This document shows, piece by piece, positions 15,043 through 22,780 of a DNA stretch of 22,780 bases (its first letter is position 1; each line of letters begins with the position of its first letter). This DNA comes from an uncultured Acetatifactor sp. (GTDB lineage Bacteria; Bacillota; Clostridia; Lachnospirales; Lachnospiraceae): positions 1 through 22,780 of the forward strand of contig CAJUQT010000009.1 in NCBI GenBank assembly GCA_910588225.1, read 5' to 3'. The position numbers and the translations under genes were made by a program. The notes under the pieces are model-generated. The model was not told the DNA's origin. It did not search any database and saw only the letters and a program-made list of their open reading frames with translations.

Positions 15043-15561
15043 ATGCTGGTAAATTTATCTGATGTACTGACATCCGAGGGGATGCAGCTGAAAAAGGAAA
15101 TTCCTCTTGAGATGACCTGTTTCGAGAGCAGGATGGGAAAGTATGAGATTATTTCCAGGATGCCCATATTATTGAGTATTACGAATGCGGGTTTCGGCAG
15201 AGCGAGGGTGGAAGGAAGTGTGGAGCTGTCTTTTCAGGCAAAATGTGACAGATGTCTGACGGATGTGCCTGTGACTTTGAGGCTGGAGTTTACTCATATG
15301 GCTCTGGCTCCGGGGAGGACGCCGGAGGAGACAGAGGATGAAGTAAAACTGACGGATGGATATTATCTGGACACGGAAGCCTTTGTACACAATGAGATTT
15401 TGATTAACTGGCCTGTGAAGATTCTATGCAGAGAGGACTGCAAAGGAATATGTCCTGTATGCGGACAGAATCTGAATATGAGGGACTGCGGATGTGATAC
15501 ATTTGTTCCGGATCCCCGCATGGCAGTGATACAAGATATTTTCAAGAATAAGGAGGTGTAA
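15043..15561 (+). CDS. yceD: YceD/DUF177 family protein
   Basis: A 172-aa cytoplasmic protein of the YceD (DUF177) family, almost always found directly upstream of rpmF and linked in bacteria and plants to large-subunit rRNA processing or accumulation. Visible features are the CDRCLTDV motif (about residues 68-75), the acidic middle (PEETEDEVKLTDG), the NWPVKILCREDC segment, and a C-terminal Cys cluster (CKGICPVCGQNLNMRDCGC) that may bind zinc. The ATG at 15043 has AGGAG 5 nt upstream; a TTG at 15025 in the same frame is less likely because it lies before that site. It is separated from rpmF by only 2 nt. Confidence 0.92.
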   Translation: MLVNLSDVLTSEGMQLKKEIPLEMTCFESRMGKYEIISRMPILLSITNAGFGRARVEGSVELSFQAKCDRCLTDVPVTLRLEFTHMALAPGRTPEETEDEVKLTDGYYLDTEAFVHNEILINWPVKILCREDCKGICPVCGQNLNMRDCGCDTFVPDPRMAVIQDIFKNKEV

Positions 15562-15563
15562 CA

Positions 15564-15743
15564 ATGTCTATTTGTCCTAAGAATAAATCTTCCAAAAGCA
15601 GAAGGGATAAGAGGAGAGCAAACTGGAAAATGAGTGCTCCCACTCTGGTAAAGTGCAGCAGATGCGGTGTGCTTATGGTACCGCACAGAGTGTGCAAGGC
15701 CTGCGGATCTTACAACAAGAAGCAGGTTATAAGTGTTGACTGA
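15564..15743 (+). CDS. rpmF: 50S ribosomal protein L32
   Basis: A 59-aa structural protein of the large ribosomal subunit. It begins MSICPKNKSSKSRRDKRRAN, a Clostridia-style variant of the usual VPKRKTSKSRRDKRR start, and contains SAPTLVKC. The zinc ribbon is complete, with CSRC and CKAC. AGGAGGT (15551-15557) lies within the end of yceD, 6 nt before the ATG, so the two genes are tightly linked. An 8-bp terminator follows at 15810. Confidence 0.98.
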   Translation: MSICPKNKSSKSRRDKRRANWKMSAPTLVKCSRCGVLMVPHRVCKACGSYNKKQVISVD

Positions 15744-15809
15744 GGACAGGATCGTTTGTGCATTGCATAGTGGATATGCGGACGATATTTAGATGCCGGC
15801 AGTGAGCAG

Positions 15810-15836
15810 GGGCGTTCTGAAGGACGCCCTTTTCTT
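15810..15836 (+). terminator. Intrinsic terminator of yceD-rpmF
   Basis: GGGCGTTC-TGAA-GGACGCCC (8 bp, one wobble) is followed by TTTTCTT. It separates the L32 transcript from plsX. Confidence 0.9.
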
Positions 15837-15850
15837 ATGTGAAAAAATTC

Positions 15851-15879
15851 TTGATTTTTATTTCAGATTCTATTATAGT
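15851..15879 (+). promoter_or_regulatory. Promoter of plsX-acpP (and possibly rnc-smc-ftsY)
   Basis: TTGATT (15851-15856), a 17-bp spacer and TATAGT (15874-15879) lie just after the rpmF terminator, about 65 nt before the plsX start. No FapR-type operator that I recognise overlaps it. Confidence 0.75.
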
Positions 15880-15943
15880 AAAATATGAAATGGAAAATGC
15901 CTGTAAACAACTGAAAGGAAGTCCGATCACGGAAGGAAAAACG

Positions 15944-16954
15944 ATGGCTGAGATGGTAAATGTGGCGGTGGACGCCATGGGCGGAGACAATGCGCCTGGG
16001 GAAGTCGTCAAAGGTGCGGTAGACGCGGTAAATGCCGACAAGAGAGTAAAGGTATTTCTGGTAGGCCGGGAGCCTGTGGTAAAAGAAGAGCTGAGCAAAT
16101 ATACTTATCCCCCGGAGCAGGTGGAAATTGTTCATGCGGAGGAGGTTATTGAGACCGGAGAACCTCCGGTAATGGCAATTCGCAGAAAGAAAGAATCTTC
16201 TATTGTAAAATCCATGTATATGGTTAAGAACGGAGAGTGTGACGCTTTTGTCTCCGCGGGGAGTACCGGAGCGGTGCTGGTAGGCGGTCAGGTGATTGTA
16301 GGCCGGATCAAGGGTGTGGAGAGGCCGCCTCTTGCCCCTGTGATTCCGCATATCAGCGGAGTCAGTCTCCTGTTGGACTGTGGAGCAAATGTGGACGCCA
16401 GGCCTTCTCAGCTTTTGCAGTTTGCCAAAATGGGATCTGTTTATATGGAAAGTGTAATCGGCATTCAGAATCCGAGAGTGGGACTGGTGAATATCGGCGC
16501 GGAGGAAGAGAAGGGAAACGCGCTGACGAAAGAAGCCTATCCTCTTTTGAAGAACAGCCCGGAAATCAACTTCGTAGGTAACGTGGAGGCCAGGGATATT
16601 CCCATGGGAGCGGCGGACGTGCTGGTCTGTGAAGCTTTTGTGGGGAATGTGGTACTGAAGATGCTGGAGGGAGTCAGCGGGGCCCTGATTCAGAAGATTA
16701 AGGCCGGGATGATGAGCAGTCTGAGAAGCAAGATGGGAGCGCTGCTGGTGAAGCCTGCTTTGAAACAGACGCTGAAGGGATTCAGCACGGAGGAATACGG
16801 CGGAGCGCCGCTGCTGGGTTTGAATGGACTGGTGGTTAAAACCCATGGAAGCAGCAAGGCCATTGAAATTCGAAATTCTGTTTTGCAATGTATTGCATTT
16901 AAGGAACAGAAAATAAATCAAAAAATCAAAGAGCAGATGGTTCTTGAGGATTAA
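15944..16954 (+). CDS. plsX: Phosphate acyltransferase PlsX
   Basis: A 336-aa peripheral membrane enzyme that converts acyl-ACP and phosphate to acyl-phosphate, the acyl donor for PlsY at the first step of phospholipid synthesis. The N-terminal VAVDAMGGDNAPGEVVKGAV is diagnostic. Other family blocks are VSAGSTGAVLVGGQ, LLDCGANVDARP, and EAFVGNVVLKMLEG near the C-terminus. The ATG at 15944 is chosen because GGAAGG ends 7 nt upstream and the length fits the family. A longer frame from a GTG at 15839 would run through the promoter and is rejected. acpP follows after 17 nt, matching supply of the acyl-ACP substrate. Confidence 0.96.
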   Translation: MAEMVNVAVDAMGGDNAPGEVVKGAVDAVNADKRVKVFLVGREPVVKEELSKYTYPPEQVEIVHAEEVIETGEPPVMAIRRKKESSIVKSMYMVKNGECDAFVSAGSTGAVLVGGQVIVGRIKGVERPPLAPVIPHISGVSLLLDCGANVDARPSQLLQFAKMGSVYMESVIGIQNPRVGLVNIGAEEEKGNALTKEAYPLLKNSPEINFVGNVEARDIPMGAADVLVCEAFVGNVVLKMLEGVSGALIQKIKAGMMSSLRSKMGALLVKPALKQTLKGFSTEEYGGAPLLGLNGLVVKTHGSSKAIEIRNSVLQCIAFKEQKINQKIKEQMVLED

Positions 16955-16971
16955 GGAAAGGAGGTAATCGT

Positions 16972-17202
16972 ATGGAATTCGAAAAGCTGAAGAAAATTAT
17001 TGCGGAGGTGTTGAATTTGGATCCTGATGAGATTACCATGGAGTCTACTTTTGTAGATGATCTGGGTGCCGATTCACTGGATGTGTTCCAGATTGTATCG
17101 GGAATCGAAGAGGAATTCAACATTGATATTCCTGCTGAAAAGGCGGAAAAGATCAGCACTGTGGAAGAAGCAGTGGAATTAATCAAAAGTGCGTTACCCT
17201 AA
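16972..17202 (+). CDS. acpP: Acyl carrier protein
   Basis: A 76-aa acidic protein that carries growing fatty acids on a 4'-phosphopantetheine arm. The attachment Ser is Ser35 in GADSLDVFQI, and the four-helix length and composition are standard. AAAGGAGGT (16957-16965) is an excellent ribosome site, in keeping with the high level needed. It lies 17 nt after plsX; a GC-rich hairpin at 17231-17254 follows and may partly separate it from rnc. Confidence 0.98.
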   Translation: MEFEKLKKIIAEVLNLDPDEITMESTFVDDLGADSLDVFQIVSGIEEEFNIDIPAEKAEKISTVEEAVELIKSALP

Positions 17203-17230
17203 ATACGCTCAGTCATATGGACTATAATAA

Positions 17231-17254
17231 GAGCAGTCCGCTATGCGACTGCTC
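17231..17254 (+). terminator. Hairpin between acpP and rnc, possible partial terminator
   Basis: GAGCAGTC-CGCTATGC-GACTGCTC forms a perfect 8-bp stem followed by ATTTGCGTTT, which is not a clean U tract. It could be a partial terminator or a processing site that lets acpP be expressed above rnc. A weak TACAAT (17286-17291) could serve as a -10 box for rnc. Confidence 0.45.
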
Positions 17255-17312
17255 ATTTGCGTTTAGTCGATTCCAATCTGAATGCTACAATGTAAAAAGG
17301 AAGAAGATAAAT

Positions 17313-18014
17313 ATGTTAGATGGTTATACCATGGAGATATTGGAAGAACGAATCGGGTATCATTTTCATGACCATGCGCTGCTGAAGCAGGCTTTGACCC
17401 ACAGTTCCTTTACCAATGAACAGAAGATCCGCAAAGGGAAAAATTACGAACGGCTGGAATTCCTGGGAGATGCAGTGCTCGAAGTGGTTACCAGCGAATT
17501 TTTATACCATGAATATGATGAAATGTCGGAGGGGGAACTGACCAAAATGCGTGCTTCCATGGTTTGTGAACCTGCGCTGGCTTTCTGTGCAAAGGATTTG
17601 GAGCTTGGAGAGTTTATGCTGCTGGGAAAGGGAGAAGAGAATACCGGAGGCCGCAGGCGTGACAGCCTGACTTCCGATGTGATGGAAGCATTGATTGGCG
17701 CAATTTTTCTGGACGGCGGTATGGAGCCGGCAAGGACATTTATCAATCGCTTTATTTTGTCCGATTTGGAGGATAAGCAGTTGTTCTATGACAGCAAGAG
17801 TAACCTGCAGGAGCTGATACAGGGCAGACTGAAGAAAGAATTCAGCTATGAGCTGCTGTCGGAGAGCGGACCGGAACATGATAAAATATTTCATGTGCTG
17901 GTATGCATGGAGGGAGAAACTCTTGGTACTGGAGAGGGAAAGACAAAAAAAGCGGCGGAGCAGCAGGCGGCGTATAATGCGCTGTTGTTTCTGAGGGAGA
18001 GGAAATGTATTTAA
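17313..18014 (+). CDS. rnc: Ribonuclease III
   Basis: A 233-aa double-strand-specific endoribonuclease that processes rRNA precursors and structured mRNAs, acting as a dimer with Mg2+. The catalytic signature ERLEFLGDAVL is at about residues 46-56 (Glu49, Asp53 region). The second metal-binding pair is Asp122 and Glu125 in SDVMEALIGA. A dsRNA-binding domain occupies about 160-230 (SNLQELIQGRLKKEFSYEL to GKTKKAAEQQAAYNAL). The ATG at 17313 has AAAGGAAG upstream and matches the family start; a longer frame from 17217 would cover the intergenic hairpin. The gene overlaps smc by 10 nt. The many long hairpins in this window would be possible substrates (inference). Confidence 0.95.
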   Translation: MLDGYTMEILEERIGYHFHDHALLKQALTHSSFTNEQKIRKGKNYERLEFLGDAVLEVVTSEFLYHEYDEMSEGELTKMRASMVCEPALAFCAKDLELGEFMLLGKGEENTGGRRRDSLTSDVMEALIGAIFLDGGMEPARTFINRFILSDLEDKQLFYDSKSNLQELIQGRLKKEFSYELLSESGPEHDKIFHVLVCMEGETLGTGEGKTKKAAEQQAAYNALLFLRERKCI

Positions 18015-21000
18015 AGAGCATTGAGGTGCAGGGCTTTAAGTCCTTTGCCAATAAAATCAATTTTCAGTTCCACAATGGGATAACGGGAATTGTGGGTCCC
18101 AACGGAAGCGGAAAGAGTAATGTGGCGGATGCAGTCCGCTGGGTCCTGGGAGAACAGCGTGTCAAACAGCTGCGTGGAGCCAGCATGCAGGATGTCATTT
18201 TCTCGGGTACGGAGAATAGAAAACCGTTGAGCTATGCATATGTGTCCATTACATTGGACAATGCGGATCATCAGCTGGCCATCGATTTTGACGAAGTGAC
18301 GGTGGCAAGGCGTATTTACCGTTCCGGAGAAAGTGAATATCTGATTAACGGAAGTCCATGCAGACTGAAGGATGTGAATGAACTGTTCTATGATACGGGA
18401 ATCGGCAAGGAAGGGTATTCTATTATCGGGCAGGGACAGATTGACAAAATCTTAAGCGGCAAGCCGGAGGAGCGGAGAGAGCTTTTCGACGAGGCGGCAG
18501 GTATTGTAAAATTCAAGCGCAGAAAGGCGGCAGCTCAGGTAAAGCTGGAGAATGAGAAACAGAATCTGGTCCGGGTAAACGACATTCTCTCGGAGCTGGA
18601 GAAACAGATCGGTCCTCTGGAGCGCCAGTCCGAGACGGCCAGAATTTATCTGCGTAAACGGGAAGAGCTGAAGAACCTGGATGTAAATACCTTCCTTCTG
18701 GAAAATGCAAGACTCCGGGAACAGCTGCGGTCCGTGGAAGAAAAATATGGGACGGCAAGCACCGAACTTTCTGAGACGAATGAGGCTTACGAAGGGATTA
18801 AGGAAGAATACGGCCGGATTCAGGAAGAAATCGAGGGACTGGAGACTGCTATTGAGGAAGCCAGAAGTACTGTTACGGATGCCGGTCTCACCAGAGGCAG
18901 ACTGGAGGGAGAGATGAACGTCCTGAAGGAACAGATCAATTCCGCCAGGGGCAGTGAAGCTCATCTGAACAGCCGCAGAGAGACCCTGCAGGAAGAAATC
19001 ACCGCCAGAGAACAGGACAAAGCTGCTATACTTAAGGAAAAAGAAGAAACAGATGCGCAGATGCAGGAAATTCATGAAAAAGCAGCTGCAGCCAGGGGGA
19101 CTCTGGAAGAAATACAGAAAAAAATCGCACAATTGAATGCCGGCATGGAAGCCGGGAAGAATACCATTATCGGAGAACTGAATCAGAGGGCTACCATCAA
19201 ATCGCGGATGGAACGTCTGGATACCATGATGGAGCAGGTGAATATCAGGAGAGCAGAGCTGAATTCCAGACTGCTGCGGCATAAATCTGACGAGGCGGCC
19301 AGAGAGGAGACAATAAAGAACCTGGAGACGGAATTTGCAGCAATTACAGAGGAAATCCGCACGTTGAATGGTCAGGAAAAAAATGTGGAGCAGGAGCTTG
19401 GCACGTTCCGGGAGACATTGACCAAAAGGGATGAGAGACTGAAAGAAGTCCAGAGCTCGTATCATATGGAAAAGTCCAGGCTGGAGGCACTGTCCAATCT
19501 GGCCGAGCGTTACGAGGGGTATGGCGGCAGCGTCAAAAAGGTGATGGAGCAGAAGGAAAAGAACCGGGGCATTATCGGAGTTGTGGCAGATATCATTCAG
19601 GCAGAGAAGAAATATGAGACTGCCATTGAGACGGCCCTGGGCGGGAATATTCAGAACATTGTCACTGATAATGAAGAATCTGCCAAGCAGATGATTGCTT
19701 ATCTGAAGACCAATAAACTGGGCAGAGCCACTTTTCTGCCGCTGACAAGCATTCGAAACCCCCAAAAATTCAAGAATGAGAACGTGCTTGCCGAAAAAGG
19801 CGTAATCGGAACGGCGGATACGCTGGTGAAGATTGAAGAAAGATACCGGGATGTGGCAGGCTCACTTCTGGGACGCATTGTTGTGGTAGATGATGTGGAC
19901 AATGCGGTGAAGCTGGCCGGAAAATATAATCACAGTATCCGCATAGTTACCCTGGAAGGTGAGCTTTTGGTTCCGGGCGGTGCCATCAGCGGAGGCGCTT
20001 ACAAAAATAACAGCAATCTGCTGGGCAGAAGGCGGGAAATCGACGAGCTGAACGGAAAAGTGAAAAAGCTGCAGGCTTCCATTGCGGAGATCGAGCAGGA
20101 GATTGAGCAGACGAAGGCCAGGCGGACCAGACTGCGGGTGGATCTGGAGGCGATAAAGGGTGAGATACAGCGCAAGTCCATAGAACAGAATACCGCCAGA
20201 CTTAACATTGCCCAGGCCAGAGAACGTATGGAGGAAGAAGTGGAGAGCGCCGCGTCCCTGAGGCAGGAAGAGAAGGAAATCGAAGAGAAAATCAGGGAAA
20301 TCAAGAGAGACAGGGAGACGATCAGGGAGGAACTTTCCTCCAGTGAGGAACAGGAAAAACGCGTTCAGGAGCAGATTGCAGCCCTGGGACAGGAGCTGGA
20401 AGAACGGCGAAAGACAGAGTCGGAAGCGGCGGCACTTGTTTCCGAGTGGGATTTGAAGGTGGAAAAAATGCGTCAGACTCTGGGCTTTAAGCAGAGTAAT
20501 GTGGAACGTATTTTGGGAGAAATTGAAAGATTCCGGGGAGAACTTGCGGAAATCCTTCAGGCACTGGAAGAAAACCGGCAGGAGATGGAACGCAGGCAGA
20601 CTAATATCTGTGAGATTGAGAAGACTATCAATGCTTCCTTTGCGGCACAGAGCGAGTCTGAAAGTAAATTGAAGGAAGATATGGCCAGACGGGAAGAACT
20701 GACAGAAAGGCAGAAAACTTTTTTTGCCAGACGGGAAGAGCTGTCTGAGAAAAGGGCTGCGCTGGATAAGGAAACCTACCGTCTGAATGCCCAGAAGGAG
20801 AGAATGGAGGAGTCTCTGGAATCCCAGATTAACTATATGTGGGACGAATATGAGATAACATTAAGTGATGCGGCGGCTCTCCGGAATGAAGCCATGACAG
20901 ATCTGTCCGCAATGAAGAAGGAGATAGCCGCTCTGCGGGACCAGATTAAGAAGCTGGGAGATGTTAATGTAAATGCCATTGAGGATTATAAAAATCTCAT

Positions 21001-21562
21001 GGAACGTTTTACCTTTATGACCACTCAGAGAGATGATCTGGTGGAAGCGGAGAAAACGTTGGAAGGAATTATAGAAGAGCTGGACAGTGCCATGAGAAAG
21101 CAGTTTGCAGAAAAATTTGCGGAAATCGGCAGGGAATTTGACAAAGTGTTCAAGGAGCTGTTCGGAGGCGGAAAAGGTACATTGGAGCTGATTGAAGAGG
21201 AAGATATTCTGGAGGCAGGGATCCGCATTATCGCTCAGCCTCCGGGAAAGAAGCTGCAGAACATGATGCAGCTGTCGGGAGGTGAGAAAGCACTGACAGC
21301 CATTTCGCTGCTTTTTGCCATTCAGAATCTAAAACCTTCTCCTTTCTGTCTGCTGGATGAGATTGAAGCGGCCCTGGACGATTCTAATGTGGGAAGATTT
21401 GCCAAGTATCTGCACAAGTTGACAAGAAACACACAGTTCATAGTGATTACACACAGAAGAGGTACCATGGAACAGGTAGATCGGCTCTATGGAATTACCA
21501 TGCAGGAAAAAGGTGTTTCCACTTTGGTGAGCGTGAGCCTGATTGACAAGGAGCTGGAATAA
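18005..21562 (+). CDS. smc: Chromosome partition protein Smc
   Basis: A 1185-aa condensin ATPase that, with ScpA and ScpB, loads onto DNA and extrudes loops to resolve sister chromosomes. The N-terminal head has Walker A GPNGSGKSN (31-39). Long coiled coils rich in Glu, Lys, Arg and Gln run at about 165-500 and 665-1010 on either side of the hinge (about 510-650, with GYGGSVKKVM and the GG-rich VPGGAISGGAYKNN segment). The C-terminal head has LSGGEKALTA (from about 1090) and Walker B FCLLDEIEAALDD. The length is normal. The ATG overlaps the rnc stop by 10 nt, so translation is probably coupled, as in many Firmicutes. ftsY follows 86 nt later. Confidence 0.98.
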   Translation: MYLKSIEVQGFKSFANKINFQFHNGITGIVGPNGSGKSNVADAVRWVLGEQRVKQLRGASMQDVIFSGTENRKPLSYAYVSITLDNADHQLAIDFDEVTVARRIYRSGESEYLINGSPCRLKDVNELFYDTGIGKEGYSIIGQGQIDKILSGKPEERRELFDEAAGIVKFKRRKAAAQVKLENEKQNLVRVNDILSELEKQIGPLERQSETARIYLRKREELKNLDVNTFLLENARLREQLRSVEEKYGTASTELSETNEAYEGIKEEYGRIQEEIEGLETAIEEARSTVTDAGLTRGRLEGEMNVLKEQINSARGSEAHLNSRRETLQEEITAREQDKAAILKEKEETDAQMQEIHEKAAAARGTLEEIQKKIAQLNAGMEAGKNTIIGELNQRATIKSRMERLDTMMEQVNIRRAELNSRLLRHKSDEAAREETIKNLETEFAAITEEIRTLNGQEKNVEQELGTFRETLTKRDERLKEVQSSYHMEKSRLEALSNLAERYEGYGGSVKKVMEQKEKNRGIIGVVADIIQAEKKYETAIETALGGNIQNIVTDNEESAKQMIAYLKTNKLGRATFLPLTSIRNPQKFKNENVLAEKGVIGTADTLVKIEERYRDVAGSLLGRIVVVDDVDNAVKLAGKYNHSIRIVTLEGELLVPGGAISGGAYKNNSNLLGRRREIDELNGKVKKLQASIAEIEQEIEQTKARRTRLRVDLEAIKGEIQRKSIEQNTARLNIAQARERMEEEVESAASLRQEEKEIEEKIREIKRDRETIREELSSSEEQEKRVQEQIAALGQELEERRKTESEAAALVSEWDLKVEKMRQTLGFKQSNVERILGEIERFRGELAEILQALEENRQEMERRQTNICEIEKTINASFAAQSESESKLKEDMARREELTERQKTFFARREELSEKRAALDKETYRLNAQKERMEESLESQINYMWDEYEITLSDAAALRNEAMTDLSAMKKEIAALRDQIKKLGDVNVNAIEDYKNLMERFTFMTTQRDDLVEAEKTLEGIIEELDSAMRKQFAEKFAEIGREFDKVFKELFGGGKGTLELIEEEDILEAGIRIIAQPPGKKLQNMMQLSGGEKALTAISLLFAIQNLKPSPFCLLDEIEAALDDSNVGRFAKYLHKLTRNTQFIVITHRRGTMEQVDRLYGITMQEKGVSTLVSVSLIDKELE

Positions 21563-21648
21563 GCTTGACTGCGTGGGCATGAATAGATATCACGCGGAAA
21601 AAGGGGATGGCTGCAAAATCAGAATAAATCGGCGGAAGGGATGACAAG

Positions 21649-22587
21649 ATGGGAGAAGAGAAGAAAGGTTTTTTTACCAGGTTAAAAGAAGGACTGGCTA
21701 AGACAAGAAATAATATTGTCAGGGGAATCGATTCCCTGTTCAGCGGTTTTTCGGCCATTGATGACGAATTCTATGAGGAACTGGAAGAAATACTGATCAT
21801 GGGCGATATCGGTGTAAACGCTACCATGGAAATTGTAAGTCGCCTGAAGGCCCAGATAAAGGAGAAACATATCAGAGAACCCCAGGAGTGCAAGCAGCTG
21901 CTGATAGAGGGAATCAAGGAGCAGATGCGGGTGGGAGAAAATGCTTATGATTTCGAGAAGAAGCAGTCGGTGATTATGGTCATCGGTGTCAACGGGGTGG
22001 GAAAGACCACATCTGTGGGAAAGCTTGCGGGAAAGCTTAAGGATGACGGCAGAAAAGTGCTGATTGCCGCCGCAGATACCTTTCGGGCGGCTGCCGGTGA
22101 TCAGCTGGCAGAGTGGGCAAGGAGAGCGGATGTACCAGTGGTAGGCGGCAGCGAAGGAGCGGATCCGGCCAGCGTTGTCTTTGACGCGGTCAGCGCGGCC
22201 AAAGCCAGAGGGGTGGATGTGCTCCTGATTGACACTGCGGGACGGCTCCATAACAAAAAAAATCTGATGGAAGAACTCCGCAAAATGAACCGTATAGTGG
22301 AGAGAGAATTCCCGGATGCCCACAGAGAGAATCTGATTGTGCTGGACGGAACCACAGGGCAGAACGCCCTGGTTCAGGCCAGGGAATTTGGGGAGGTGGC
22401 GGATCTGACGGGTATTATTCTCACTAAAATGGACGGAACGGCAAAAGGAGGTATCGCTGTGGCTATTCAGTCCGAATTGAGGGTTCCGGTAAAATACATC
22501 GGCGTGGGCGAAACTATCGATGATCTGCAGAAATTTGACTCGGATGAATTTGTAAACGCGCTGTTTGACGTGCGGCAGGATGTATGA
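21649..22587 (+). CDS. ftsY: Signal recognition particle receptor FtsY
   Basis: A 312-aa SRP GTPase that docks ribosome-SRP complexes at the membrane for insertion of membrane proteins. A short N-terminal amphipathic part (KKGFFTRLKEGLAKTR) replaces the long acidic domain of E. coli FtsY, as is usual in Firmicutes. The NG domain follows with GVNGVGKTT (113-121), ADTFRAAAGDQL (142-153), DTAGR (195-199) and TKMDGTAKGG (259-268). The ATG at 21649 has GGAAGGG upstream. The 86-bp gap after smc holds no clear gene or promoter. In many Firmicutes ylxM-ffh follow; here a structured tandem repeat begins directly at the stop codon. Confidence 0.97.
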   Translation: MGEEKKGFFTRLKEGLAKTRNNIVRGIDSLFSGFSAIDDEFYEELEEILIMGDIGVNATMEIVSRLKAQIKEKHIREPQECKQLLIEGIKEQMRVGENAYDFEKKQSVIMVIGVNGVGKTTSVGKLAGKLKDDGRKVLIAAADTFRAAAGDQLAEWARRADVPVVGGSEGADPASVVFDAVSAAKARGVDVLLIDTAGRLHNKKNLMEELRKMNRIVEREFPDAHRENLIVLDGTTGQNALVQAREFGEVADLTGIILTKMDGTAKGGIAVAIQSELRVPVKYIGVGETIDDLQKFDSDEFVNALFDVRQDV

Positions 22588-22780
22588 GAGGAAATTTCAT
22601 ATGTGCACTTACGGATGAAATTTGCGCTCAGGAAGGGTGTGCCGAAGGGACTTCGGACTTTAGTGCCGTCGCGCAGCGACACAACCGAAGTCAGGAAGGC
22701 ACAGGAGAGGAAATTTCATACGTGTACTTACGGATGAAATTTGCGCTCAGGAAGGGTGTGCCGAAGGGACTTCGGACTTT
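22586..22780 (+). repeat. 119-bp tandem repeat with several hairpins, starting at the ftsY stop
   Basis: Unit 1 runs 22586-22704; unit 2 starts at 22705 and is cut by the window end after 76 nt. The units differ in two bases within the first loop. Unit 1 contains AAATTTCAT/ATGAAATTT (22592-22600 and 22615-22623), CCGAAG-GGA-CTTCGG (22642-22656) and GTCGC-GCA-GCGAC (22668-22680). GACTTCGG (22649-22656) can instead pair with CCGAAGTC (22685-22692), so two folds exclude each other. No convincing ORF is present. Confidence 0.9.

Noticed and set aside
15839..15943. GTG-start extension of plsX
   Set aside because: It would cover the promoter at 15851-15879; the ATG at 15944 has a good ribosome site and gives the normal PlsX start.
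17217..17312. N-terminal extension of RNase III from 17217
   Set aside because: It spans the intergenic hairpin, has no ribosome site and is not seen in the family; the ATG at 17313 fits.

Overview
The window looks like chromosomal DNA from a Lachnospiraceae-type Clostridia (low-to-mid GC Firmicutes). The reasons are the L32 protein with its SICPKNKSSKSRRD start, the gene order DUF177-rpmF-plsX-acpP-rnc-smc-ftsY, strong AGGAGG ribosome sites and consensus sigma-A promoters. The placement is by inspection; no database was searched.

Layout. (1) Bases 1-282 hold four head-to-tail 72-bp repeats, each with a perfect 11-bp palindrome overlapping an extended -10 box. They lie directly upstream of a plus-strand gene run: a DUF1015 protein, glycogen branching enzyme GlgB, a 75-aa single-pass membrane protein, and an MscS-type channel. 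(2) Bases 5230-5612 hold a structured repeat (element A) that supplies the channel's stop codon, then a minus-strand tRNA-Thr(CGT) with its own promoter and terminator. (3) Bases 5779-7329 encode a sigma-70 family factor with a Cys-containing C-terminal extension, and a DUF2461 protein. (4) Bases 7440-9030 (minus) encode the permease and ATPase of a SsuBC/TauBC-type importer; no substrate-binding protein is present. (5) Bases 9157-14708 hold a strong promoter, a 24-codon ORF and an intrinsic terminator, followed by an ABC half-transporter, a DUF1854 protein and a second half-transporter. Both half-transporters carry an uncharacterised N-terminal domain and a zinc ribbon. (6) Bases 14751-14890 hold element B, an inverted relative of element A. 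(7) Bases 14933-22587 are the housekeeping block: yceD-rpmF with a consensus promoter and terminator, plsX with its own promoter, then acpP, rnc, smc (overlapping rnc) and ftsY. (8) Bases 22586-22780 hold a 119-bp tandem repeat with several hairpins.

Most unusual points. Elements A and B, on opposite strands, share linkers and loops while their stems differ by compensating changes, so a folded structure appears to be conserved. All three structured repeats (A, B and the terminal 119-bp repeat) sit at or just after a stop codon. The promoter/24-codon ORF/terminator leader in front of the DUF1854-ABC genes is the best candidate for an undescribed functional system: either a peptide-transport pair or an attenuated transporter operon. 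The 72-bp promoter repeats could change expression of the DUF1015-glgB run through copy number.
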